Shown: positions 10,999 to 22,284 of the stretch, in pieces | Layout of the letters: each line of letters opens with the position of its first letter | Numbering within the stretch: position 1 is the stretch's first letter | Assembly: GCF_042453785.1 (NCBI RefSeq) | Contig: NC_091674.1 | Coordinates: 28,779,501-28,843,500, forward strand | Length of the DNA stretch: 64,000 nucleotides | Direction of reading: 5' to 3' | Source: Malus domestica | Lineage: Eukaryota; Streptophyta; Magnoliopsida; Rosales; Rosaceae | Notes under the pieces: generated by a model | Databases searched by the model: none | Told to the model about the DNA's origin: nothing | What the model saw: only the letters and a program-made list of their open reading frames with translations | Program-made: the position numbers and the translations under genes

Positions 10999-12197
10999 AT
11001 GTTTGTTCTCATAGTCTTCACCGTCGTCTTTGCCTTCTTCTTATACCGGATATTTGCCCCTGGCGGGAGCCGTCACTCTCTGCCTCTTCCGCCGGGGCCG
11101 AAACCTTGGCCTGTAGTAGGGAACCTGCCCCACTTAGGCCCCGTTCCCCACCACTCTCTGGCGGCTTTGGCCCGTCAGTATGGACCCCTCATGCACCTCC
11201 GCTTGGGGTTTGTTGACGTGGTTGTTGCCGCCTCCGCCTCCGTGGCGTCACAGTTTCTGAAGACCCATGACGCTAATTTCTCGAGCCGGCCACCCAACTC
11301 CGGCGCCAAGCATCTCGCTTACAACTACCAAGACTTGGTGTTCGCGCCGTACGGTCCACGGTGGCGATTGTTGCGGAAGATCAGCTCCGTCCATTTGTTC
11401 TCCGGCAAGGCTCTGGATGATCTTAAACACGTTCGCCAGGTCAGCAATCCGGCCAATCCGGCCGTCGTCTTCATTGACTTCGTCCCTTTTTACGTTGATT
11501 TTCCCTACGTTTCATTATTAATGCATGTTTTATTAATTTTCAATCAATCGGAAACTGAAAAATAAAAGAAAAACGAACTAAATCTTGTTTAAGTGCAATC
11601 GAAAACGTTGATTTTCCCTATGATCTTAAGTGCTGTTCTCAAAAGCGCTTTTAGTCATTTAAAAGCATTTCTCAAATTTTGTTTGCAAAGTAATTTTTTC
11701 ATTTGGGATATTTAATTACAATTTGTAATTGTTTTAATATTATAGGAGGAGGTAGGTGTGCTTGCACATGGATTAGCAAGTGCAGGGTCAAAGCCAGTGA
11801 ACTTGGCGCAACTACTGAACGTGTGCACGGTGAACGCCCTAGGGCGGGTGATGGTAGGACGGAGGCTCTTCGGCAACGGCATGGGCGGCGAAGACCCAAA
11901 GGCGGATGAGTTCAAGTCCATGGTGGTGGAGATGATGGTGTTGGCCGGAGTATTCAACATCGGCGACTTCATCCCCTCCCTAGAGTGGCTGGACTTGCAG
12001 GGGGTGGCGGGAAAGATGAAGAAGCTACACAAGAGGTTCGATGCCTTCTTGACCGCCATTGTTGAAGAGCACAAGAGGAGCCGCGGAGGGAAGCACGTCG
12101 ACATGCTGACGACGTTGCTGTCGCTCAAGGAGGATGCCGACGGTGAGGGCGCCAAGCTCACAGACACTGAGATTAAAGCTTTGCTTTTGGTACGTAG

Positions 12198-12243
<46 letters not shown>

Positions 12244-14514
12244 AGGGAAGTAATTATTTGAAACGATTTTTAATCTTCCACATATATTTTTTTTATTTGG
12301 CCTAACAAATTCAATTTGATCAATTTAATTGTAAAAAAAATGTGCAGGAAGTGAAAAATTGATGTGCAACAATCAACCCGCTTAAATTTAAATTACCTAT
12401 AAAAAAAATCTCTTTATTAATTAAAATAAAGTAAAAAGATAATTTGCTCTTTTATCGCAAAAGAAAACCACAGGTGGTATGTAATTTCGATACAAATATT
12501 TTTTTTCACATGTCTTCGTAACATATCTCTAATTTTTTAAAATAAAAATATAAAATCCTCTCCACTCTCACGTTTTCTCTCACTCCCTCTATCTTTCATA
12601 TTCCTCTCCAACTTCTCTTTTCCATGTATTTTCTAAAAACAAAATAACTTCTTTCACATGCAAAGTGTGTGGGGGCTTATGACTTTTGCAAACAATAATA
12701 CAATATGTCGTAACTCAATTATTGAATTGGACATGACATGTCAACGTTGTAAAAGAATGAGGATTCTGGATCGCCTATGTGATAATCTCGGAGATCTTCA
12801 AATCAAATTCGTTTATTGTACATCATATGGTCATTTTTTATCAAGTACTATTTATATTTAATCATAAATTAAAAATTATAATAATTTACGACCGCACGAT
12901 ATATGATGATTTGATATAATTGAAGAATTTCTAAAATCCTCGTAAAGAGATTCTGGAAATAATCCTCATTCCTCTTTAAAAAACCTTGGATGGCCTCGAG
13001 GTTTCTCTTTGTCTTAATTAATTTACTTTTTCCTCAAAAGAAAAGAACGTAAAGATTTTTACCTTATTTATTTTTCAATTTTTTTGGGAGACTGGCAAGC
13101 TAGAAAGTTAATATGCACTATTTTTACTAATTTCCCCAAAATTCAAAAAAAAAAAAACATTTTTACTTTTTCTTCCTGTTTTCATATATTTGGTAGGTTA
13201 GAAAAGTAATTTTCTTTTCCAGTTGGCCACGTGACCTCTCTCTCACGTGAAACTTTAAAATATGTCATTAGTGGATCCCCCCCGCTCCTTGACTGTCAAA
13301 CTACTACAAAAAGCTATTTAAATAAGGATAAGGGACTTTTTCGGATTCTTTTCGTCGGGATTTGAATGATCAATTAATCGTGTTAATTTATTGTATCGTA
13401 TGATAAGTTTTATTAGGTAATATATAAATATTTAATTTTAAATTTAAAACATAAAATAATTTTTATCACACGATATACGATAAACAGACAGAAATATATG
13501 TTCTGGAGATCATCAGATTTTCTCGTAACTTCCACACCGCATGTTTTTAAATATTTTCATACACTTGGCATGAATTTGGTGATCGAAATTAAATTTTGTA
13601 AGATGAAAGGGATCTGTCTTTTTATAATTTATGGCACATATTAACGTGCACCTTCTGGTTCTTTAAAATTGATTCAGGTGTCTTACTAAATATTGAGAGA
13701 TTTTTCAACGGTGTCCAAGTGTAAAAATATAACTAGTTGGACATTTAAAAAAATGTTTAACCTATTGTATTACAACATTTGATGTACCGTGCTGTGTCTG
13801 ACATAATTAAAAATTTATCTCAAATACCAAATGACTGACCCATAATATTTTTCATGCACACAGAACATGTTTACAGCTGGCACTGACACGTCATCAAGCA
13901 CAGTGGAATGGGCCATAGCCGAACTCCTTCGCCACCCCAAAATTCTAGCCCAACTCCAACAAGAGCTGGATCAAGTCGTGGGTCGGGACCGGCTCGTAAC
14001 CGAATCGGACCTGCCCAACCTGACCTACCTCCAAGCCGTGATCAAGGAAACCTTCCGGCTCCACCCATCCACCCCGCTCTCTCTTCCCCGAATGGCGACC
14101 GAGAGTTGCGAAATCAACGGATTTCACATTCCTAAGGGTGCCACTCTCTTGGTCAACGTATGGGCCGTATCTCGCGATCCGGATCAATGGTCCGAACCGC
14201 TCGAGTTTAGGCCCGAGCGGTTCATGTCGGGAGGTGAGAAGCCCAATGTCGACATTAGGGGGAATGACTTCGAGGTCATACCGTTCGGGGCCGGGCGTAG
14301 AATATGTGCCGGGATGAGCCTTGGGTTGCGGATGGTGTCTCTGATGACTGCAACCCTGGTCCATGGTTTTGATTGGACCTTGGCCGATGGGCTGACCCCT
14401 GAGAAGTTGAACATGGACGAGGCCTATGGGCTCACCCTACAAAGAGCCGCACCGTTAATGGTGCACCCGCGTAACAGGCTAGCCCCTCATGCATACAATG
14501 CATCATCATCTTGA
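10999..14514 (+). CDS. F3'H: Flavonoid 3'-hydroxylase (cytochrome P450 CYP75B)
   Basis: This endoplasmic-reticulum P450 adds the 3' hydroxyl to the flavonoid B-ring and so steers the pathway to quercetin and cyanidin. Three exons (10999-11439, 11746-12189, 13864-14514) join in phase to 511 aa, the family length. Visible features are an N-terminal membrane anchor (about residues 1-20), the proline hinge LPPGPKPWP, the substrate-recognition region [19 protein letters not shown], the I-helix AGTDTSSST (about 300-308), the KETFR ExxR motif and the haem loop [10 protein letters not shown] with Cys443. The start follows a TATA box by about 50 bases. Intron 2 is 1674 bp and begins with a CT microsatellite. 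The protein resembles the apple F3'H along its full length as I remember it, and no lesion is seen. Confidence 0.96.
12198..12242. repeat. (CT)n microsatellite in F3'H intron 2
   Basis: About 22 CT dinucleotides follow the splice donor of exon 2 by only eight bases. It is likely to vary in length between individuals. Confidence 0.9.
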
Positions 14515-15626
14515 ATTCTTGAGAGTGCTATGTGGTGGTGATGATTTTATGGAAAATTTGTTGTCTTTGTTACTAGTATTCACGTTTGGTTTGGATGTTA
14601 AGTTGAATGAAATGGTGGTTTTGTTTCTCCAAGAATTCTACAAGAAAGTGTGTCTAGTATTTTCTTTGTGTTGTTTGCAAGTAGAAGTGCTTCTTTGTTT
14701 GAGACTCGATGATCTGCTTGTCGTGTCCGTTATTTTACTTAAAATATCTTAAATATATGTAAGTATTTTAACTAAATCCCACACAAGATACCAAGAGCAA
14801 ACATTGATGTAGTCAAGTCAGCTGGGAAAACGTATTATCTTTTTATATCCAAATTTGAATATTCTTGTATATAATTTGTTTGTTAAAAGTTTAAATATTA
14901 TTGTATATATATTTTTTAATAAACGATAATATATAATAATTCATGTATCATATGAGGAGAAAAAAATGTATGAACCCAAGAAGTACCAGGGCAATTCACC
15001 GATTGCCCCTACATAATAGATTACATAAGATTATCACTAAAAATATATAAATTACTTAAAGATATTCATACTGCAAATGTCATTTAATCATCAAAACAAT
15101 TAAGGATGAATGGTTTTTTTATTGGAAAAAAAAATAGTTAAATTATTTATTCTCATCGAAAAATGCTAAGGAGATTCTTAAAAGTTAAACTCTTCATAGA
15201 TTTTCTGTCATGCATATTTCCGGCACAATCTTTTTAATCTTGACACGAGAAGTAATGTTAAACTGTGAAATGACAAAGAATTTATGAAGAGTTAACGTCG
15301 AGAATTGACGAGTCTCCATAACATTTCTTCCTTTCAAAATTAAAAGAGAAGGCAGATGAGTATCGTTAATAATGATAATTTGATATTAACTAACAATGAT
15401 TGGATAATTGAATGGGGGTTTTTGGCCAAAACGATGTCGTAGATACAGAACCACCAAAATCCAAGTGCTTTCTTCTCTGCAACGACCAAAAACAACGAAC
15501 TCTCTCCCTCGCTCTCTCCCTCTGAAATTCCGATTGTCGTTTCATCTCAAAATGCGAGCTCACCAATTCGAATCTGAGCCGTCCATTTCAGGGTTTTGTC
15601 CCTGAACCCAATCTGTCCCCGCGGCA
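14515..15626. other. F3'H 3' UTR, intergenic DNA and 5' UTR of the next gene
   Basis: The first 200-300 bases are probably 3' UTR. The middle is AT-rich without recognisable genes. From about 15480 there is a CT-rich stretch typical of a plant 5' UTR, running to the start codon at 15627. Confidence 0.4.
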
Positions 15627-17456
15627 ATGGCGACGGACCTTCAGGAACACTTCAACACGTCGGTCAACTCGCCGATCCCGAGCCTCCCAGCTATAATCAA
15701 CGGTCAAGATCAGAGCTTTTCCGTCGTCATCTTGCCGGAGTGCCATGGTATCTGGTACGACGCCGTTCTGGTGGTTCCTGCAGTCGTTTTCGTGGTTTAC
15801 TTAGCGTTCCACGCCAAGAAGAACGTCATCAAGCTCTCCAATGGAAGATCATACATCATGATTTCCTATTATGCCCTTGTGTGGGTCGCAAGCCTTCTCA
15901 ACCTCGCCTGGTGCGCTCTTCAGGTTCGTGGGTTTTCAAATTTTGAAGGTTTTGCGTTGTGGGTTTGTACAGTTTTGTGATTCGAGTGCGATTTGGTGTT
16001 TGATTTTTCGATGCAGGCATGGCAGTGCTCAGGTGGGAAGGAGGTCGCTTGGAATTTGTTGTCGTTGTTTACGGGTTCTGCAATGCTGGGATTGAGATTA
16101 GCTTGGTGGGTTTCTTGCTCCAGGGGAATTATGCAAGTGGGGTTGAAGCTTTAGCTCATACTTTCCTTGTTTCTGGGATTGCTGTTGGTGTAGACACATT
16201 GCTTAAGGTAATTACTAATCAGTGTAATCGCCTTTTCGCTACATTGACGAAGAATCGGTTTAATTGTGTATGCTTTTTGTGATTTCAGCTATATCAAATT
16301 CGTATTTTCGTTTTAGTTTCAGTAGGTCGAGATGGGATCAACCATTTCGATCTCAGTTTTCCTGGTATATGAAATGCAATTTCTGTTACTTCATAGTGTG
16401 CTAGAATTTCGTTGCGAAAATCCATTTTGTTACCTTTGATCGTAATTCGTATAGATGTTATGTCTGCAGAGGCAGAGTGAGCAATTGACTGATCACCTGC
16501 TGCTTTGGCCATTGTCAAAGTCTAGTGCTTTTCTTTTAGCACATTGAAGAAGTCTACATAATAGTAAGCTTTGATAATCGGTTTTGATCAATGAACAAGT
16601 CTGGCGTTTGGTTGTTTTAGCATGACATTGAGAATTCTTGTTGGTAAATGTTTTACGACAATTGTTTTTGTAATTGTATGCATTCGGGTTTGTTCTACAT
16701 CGTCATAATGTTTCACAACAATTGTTTTCGTTGCAAAATTCATTTTCAGGTAATCTATGTATTCGGGTTTGGGGTACCGCTGTTCATCGTTGGCATCGGA
16801 AGTACATTTGGAGTGAAGTGGGGCTTGTGGCTCATCCACAAATTATTGCTTACTGCACTTTATGGCTTCATATTGTTTGTGCATTTTTCAAAATCGAGAG
16901 AGAAGTTACCTCGTGAGTACATTTCTAATTCCACTTGTACTGCTTTTGCCGGAATTTACAAATCTAATGTGCGGTTATCTTCTAATCTTCTGCAGCCAGA
17001 CCAGCATCCTACAACTACATCGTCGTAATGTTTGTACTTTGTGCTCTGGCGTCGTTTGGTTGCGGGCTTGCTGGAATTGGAGCTAGTTTCGGAATCTGGT
17101 ACTCGAAATTAAGTACAAATTTAGAACCATGATACATTCATTAGCTCAAATTCTTGCAATTTCAACTTTGAATTGGTGCATATCCTGCAGGTTGTACAAT
17201 TTGACAGATATATGCTACCACACACTCTATCTTCCTTCTCTGTACATGATTTTTGTAGCCGATTTTTTCCAGGCGATCATTCTTCTCAATAATGGTTAAA
17301 CAGCATTTCCGGGTTTTCAATAACTTGTGCCGTAAGTAATTATCGTGCAATTGCAAACCTACGTTGTGATGTTTACAGGAAGAAAGTTTTCTCCTGGAGA
17401 ACGCGTATTACTCCGAGATGAAGGATGCTGGATTCTTTGACGCCGATTGGGATTAG
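15627..17456 (+). CDS. CAND2/TPRA1-type seven-helix membrane protein with a frameshift
   Basis: The protein is of the family that includes animal TPRA1 and plant CAND2, a candidate G-protein-coupled receptor proposed as a melatonin receptor. Exons: 15627-15923, 16017-16207, 16750-16912, 16996-17098, 17191-17272, 17379-17456. With one base restored the product is about 304 aa, with several hydrophobic helices and the C-terminus SEMKDAGFFDADWD. Exon 2 is 191 bases, one short of the 192 needed: its first half reads AWQCSGGKEVAWNLLSLFT in one frame and its second half EISLVGFLLQGNYASG in another, and the switch falls at about 16088-16096 beside a run of G. Without correction translation stops within the exon. 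The intron after 17272 starts with GC (CAG|GCGATC), not GT. Either this is a broken allele or the base was lost in sequencing. Receptor function is only an inference from the family. Confidence 0.8.
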
Positions 17457-17707
17457 TCCGTCGGACCATCGGTAACTTGTGAATGTGTAAGTTCAGCAGA
17501 AAGAAGGCTGGCCTTTTGTATACTTTGTAAATAACTTGAACAGATAAATGTTGAGTTTTGCGAGTAAAGTAGGCAGAGATTCCTGTATAAAATGATTAGG
17601 GTGTTAATCGCCGTTTTGTACCTAATAGCACTCCAAAATAGTCATACCGCACTTATTTTAATTCTCGGAATATGGAATAGTATAATTGTTTGAGGTACTT
17701 GTCGATC

Positions 17708-18425
17708 CCTTGAATTCGTAAGGAGCTGCCAATTTCTCTTGAACTTTTATAACTAGTCAATCTTATCTTTTAACTTTTATAATTGACCAATTTTATCGTA
17801 AACTTTAATTTTATAATTGTAAAAATATAAATTTATCCTTAATGTGACCAACACATTTTTTTTTTTTCATTCTTCTTCTTTCCCACTGGTTCACTCCGTA
17901 CACTTTTTGGTTCACTTTTAGTGTTTAGGATTTAGGGGGGAATTAACCCAGTATAAAAGTTGAGAGAGTTCAATTAAAACTAAAGTTTAGGGAGAAACTA
18001 ACCAATTATAAAAGTCCACCGGGGTAATGAGCTAAAATTAAAGTTTAGAGAGAAAATTGGCAGCTCCATACAAGTTTCGGGAAGGAAAGCCGTCAATAGT
18101 ATTTCGGGGTTTATTGTTCTGTTAAATAACTCCGTTACTTTGAAACAAAAATGAAAATTACAGACCATCTAGAAATTTTAGGGAAATTGCCCAAAATGAT
18201 CAATTTTGTTAATCTTGTGAACAAAATAGGATTTTTCCCTGAACTTTTATAACTAGCCAGATTCATCTTTTAACTTTTATAATAGGCCAATTATAAATGT
18301 TGAACATGTGATCAGTTAAAACTAAAGTTCGAGAATAAACTATTAATTATAAATTTTCAATGGTGTAATGAGCTAAAATTAAAGTTTAGAAATAAAATTG
18401 GCAGCTTATTATGTATCTTTTTTTT
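17708..18425. mobile_element. Fold-back repeats, 'GAGCTGCCAATT' family
   Basis: GGAGCTGCCAATTTCTCTTGAAC near 17720 reappears as its complement (AAAATTGGCAGCTCC) near 18052-18066, giving a fold-back unit of about 385 bases (17708-18092). A second, degraded unit with the same internal phrases lies at about 18180-18425. No coding sequence is seen. The stretch 17457-17707 before it is the 3' UTR and flank of the upstream gene. Confidence 0.55.
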
Positions 18426-18529
18426 AGTATATTAAGGTAGTTATTATACAAAATATAATAAATTTATCTAAATCCGTCTAGTCTGCTTAAGCCTCCGCCT
18501 AGGAGCTAGCCCTAACCCGTCGCCCAATT

Positions 18530-20640
18530 AGCACCTAGCGTCTTTATACATCTTGATGCATCCACTGTCTTCGAGATCCTCAAATCTGTTATGCGCTAAG
18601 AGCATCTTCAAATGAGATGTCAAAATGTCCACATAAGCCATAACAGTACAAAAAGACAGCAACTAATGCTTCCAACCGAAATGCCAAATCCTATGTGGCA
18701 TGACATGGAATGGCAGCAAAGCAGCAGCTTCAAAATATTTTTTAATTAATTATTAAATGTTTTTCAATTAGTTTAATGGCAGTCTGTTCATATCCTGCCT
18801 CTCTCTTTTTTCTTTTCTTTTTTAATCAATGTTAGAGTTGCGATAGAGATTAGAGAACGAAGCCCTCATGGGATCAGCCTTCACATCCATCCACGATCGT
18901 CGTCCCCGAGCAGCTTTCTCCATGGCAGAGTCAATTCTCGAGCAACTAAGGAATGGAACTGCTCGGTTTGAGCTCGCCGCCTCCGCCATCCTTTCAATCT
19001 CAACTTCCAATTCTCCGGTGAACCCAACGACGTCGCCAAATTAGCACCTAGCGTCTGTATTCATCTTGATGCATCCACTGTCTTCGAGATCCTCAAATCT
19101 GTTATCCCCTAAGAGCATCTTCAAATGAGATGTCAAAATATCCACATACGCTATAAGGGCTCGTTTGTTTGACCGGATTATAGGGGACTGGACTGGACTG
19201 TAGTCCCTTGTTTGGTCTGCACCAGGATTAGATTTAATGAGCTTAGGTCGGACTCGCTTGGATTATACACTTCGCTACGAGTTCTTAACGAGGATCCCCA
19301 ACAACTACGGGATTGCTAGTCCCGTCTCCATTTTCTGCAAGTAGCGTCGCTAAAACCCGCATGAGCAGCATCAACCCTCCCTTCTCCACTGACCAAACCA
19401 GAAACGACTGTCGCCGATCTCCGTCGTCCGGTAAACCTAGCACCCTTTTGGCATATGGGTCGGTGATTTGAGGTTTTTTGCCATCTGGGTCGACCCGAAC
19501 GACGGCAAAAACGGGTCTCATGGTGACCCAAATTCTTCCGCCAACAACAAGATTGAAAACTTTAGCATGAGTGTAGTAACTTTAAGTGATTTTTCTTGAC
19601 CAAACTATGATTTTCCCAGAAAATACAGGTACCAAATCTGAAGAAAAAAGAAATACAAAGAGAGCGATGGGGGAGCACATAGGTGAAGTGAGAGAAAAAA
19701 AAGAAGAGGGGAGTGAGACACTGCCTATGGGTCTCTCAAAGATGCAAGAACAGACTCACAGAGGACATCGTATTACTCCTGCGTTTTTTGTTTTTGGAGG
19801 AACCAAAACATGCACGAAAGCAACCCTTGATTTCGATATCTCTCTCTTTCCCTCCTGTGGGTCTCTCAAAGATCATGTTTTTCTGCAAAACATGACCCCG
19901 AAAAAAAGGTGGGGCAAAAATGGGGAGAAAGGGGAAATAGGAGGGAGAGGCGAAGAGACAAAAATGGGAAAAAAGGGAAAGAGAGATGGAGAGGTGGAGT
20001 GAAAAATGAAGGTTACAGATATTGGAGAAGGATGATTCTAGAAAAAGATAAAAAAGATAAAGATAAAGTAATAATAAAATATTAATTAATATAAAATAAT
20101 ATAATATTGCAATCCTGCTTCTTAGTCCGACGCTGTACCAAATGCTTCACTAAATCAGTACAGCTTAGTCTAGTCTAAACCAATCCAGCTTAATCCCTGA
20201 AGTTAGTCCAATCCGAAACAGTCCGGTGCAACAAACGCATCCTAACAGTGCAAAAAGAAAGCCACTAATGTTTTCAACCGAAATGCGAAATTCTATATGG
20301 CATGATATGGAATGGAATGGAATGGCAAAAAAAAGGCAGCTTCAAATATTTTTTAATTAATTATTAATTTTTTTTCAATTAGTTTGGCAGTCTGTTCATA
20401 TCCTGCCTTTTTTTTTTTTTTAATCAATGTTAGAGTTGCGATAGAGATTAGAGAACGAAGGCCTCCTGGGATCAGCCTTCACCTCCATCCACGGTCGTCG
20501 TCCCCGAGCAGCTTTCTCCATGGCATAGTCAATTCTCGAGCAGCTAAGGAATGGAACTGCTCGGTTCGAGCTCGCCGCCTCCCCCGTCCTTTCAATCTCA
20601 ACTTCCAATTCTTCGGTGAACCCAACGACGTCGTTCGGGG
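18530..20640. repeat. Tandem duplication of about 500 bp, second copy interrupted
   Basis: Unit 1 is about 18530-19035. Unit 2 starts near 19041 with the same words (TTAGCACCTAGCGTCT), is broken at 19156 by the 1086-bp element below, and resumes at 20243 to run to about 20640. Each unit carries a matching open stretch on both strands, including plus-strand codons that read MAESILEQLRNGTARFELAA in unit 1. That could be a captured exon, but I do not recognise the gene and the unit 2 copy has a stop in that frame. Confidence 0.7.
19157..20242. mobile_element. Non-autonomous PIF/Harbinger-like element, 1086 bp
   Basis: The left end GGGCTCGTTTGTTTGACCGG and the complement of the right end (GGATGCGTTTGTTGCACCGG) form terminal inverted repeats, flanked on both sides by TAA (19154-19156, 20243-20245). 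The sister unit near 18647 shows the uninterrupted site. The interior contains a GA-rich open frame (19586-20002) without similarity to a transposase, so it is read as noncoding filler. Confidence 0.7.
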
Positions 20641-21704
20641 ACCACAGCCACCGATTCTTCGCTAGAATTGGACCGCCACTGTTAATTTCCCACTCGATTT
20701 TTTCAGCATGTCGTCATTTTTAGATTTTCGTTTAATTTTGTTTGACTTCTTAAGAATTAAACCCTAAAGTTCGTACCTTTTCGTTTTTACAGAGGCAGAG
20801 GATCGTCGGCGATGAAGAAAGTTGAAAGTTTTTCGGTTCAGAAATTAAGAACACAAAATAATGTAATAAAATAATTGTTTAATTTGACGTATCAGGAGGG
20901 AACGAAATATGAAAATATATCAAAATGCCACATAAGTTGTTAAATTTAAATTTTATGTTGATATCTTTTTAGAGATGGTCTAACCTGTCAAAAACATTAG
21001 TAAGCAACCGACGTGAGACATGAATGAGATGGTCCACACCACATCACTACGTTACAAAAAGATGATGTATAATGATGACCAAGAAATGAATGATGTTTGT
21101 ATTTTGACAGTGGGTAAAAATAGTTGACTTTGTTACAATTACATATAGTTTAGAACAGAACGACACAGTGACATATAAACCTTAAGATAAGTTGCGTCGG
21201 TAAAAAAAGTTTAGTTTTAGCTACGGTATTTAGAACTCCATTTTAATTTCACTTTACCTTGTAACTTAAATGCTACCACTTTGACTTGTTGACTCTCTTT
21301 TCTCCATAAAACTTATAGATCGCATTTTAAAACATATATGTGAGCCAACATTCAATAAGACCATGGCAGATGTGCAATAAAATTGATTATGCGTAAATAT
21401 TCAATAATTAGATAATATTAAGTTTAAAAGAAATTGAAGAGATGAAAAAACTAAAGGAAATTGATTCGTCCGGCACACCCAAATCAAACCTATATAAGAA
21501 ACTAACATATCTAATGTAATATGTAGCGAATTTTAAATTTTATAAAGATGAATTTCAATTTACAAGAAATAAACTAGAATTAAAATCGAATTCTAGGATA
21601 CGAAGTGAAATGAATTTAAGTTTTAAAAGAATAAAATAACAAATTTTGAGTTACAATAAAAAATTAAAATTAAAATAGATCGAAGAGGCGTAATTAAAAG
21701 TAAA
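20641..21704. other. Intergenic DNA; start of the PDCB duplicated block
   Basis: No gene is recognised. From about 21012 the sequence matches 36823 onward in the same orientation, marking the left boundary of the direct duplication that carries the PDCB gene. Confidence 0.5.
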
Positions 21705-21850
21705 GGTGTGATATCCACACATCTCATTTTACTTCTCACACATCTTTCTAATTTTTTGCTGTCGAATTGGATGAATTAAAGACGATCAACGGACAAAAAT
21801 TAACAAAAGGTGTGTGAGAAGTAATTTGGAATATATGGATAACACACCCT
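21705..21850. mobile_element. 146-bp MITE flanked by TAA
   Basis: The ends AGGTGTGATATCCACACAT and the complement of ATGGATAACACACCCT are inverted repeats of about 45 bases with shared TTACTTCTCACACA. TAA flanks both sides (21702-21704, 21851-21853). The matching place in the second PDCB block (about 37785) lacks it. Confidence 0.65.
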
Positions 21851-22284
21851 TAAAAATAAGAATAAAAAAAACTGTTAACATAGTGAGATGGAGAAAAAAA
21901 AAATAATGAAAATAATTTGAAAATTTTGAATTTTAACATAGAATAAAAGATAAAATAAATAATCTCATCATTAATGTTTTAATATAAAAATATAAATTTT
22001 CATTAAAATCTCTCCGGCAAGCCAACACTAGACACAGAGAGCCACTTTCACCGCACCGTCAACATCACCAAGTTTTTTCCTTTTTTATTTTTTATATTTT
22101 GGTTTTTGTGTTTCTAGAGATCTACCCATGTTTCATCTTTTTTCTCACACAATGTCATCCGACTTCTCCTTGCCTCTCTCTTTCCCTTTCTCTCTCTAAC
22201 TTCATAAGTAGCTAGTTTGCTCTGAGCTCCACTGTTAACTTACCACACACTACTCTCTCTCTCTCTCTCTCTCTCTCTTCAACC

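Noticed and set aside
19586..20002. 138-codon open frame in the Harbinger-like element
   Set aside because: It is GA-rich and low in complexity with no transposase motif, and lies wholly inside a non-autonomous element.
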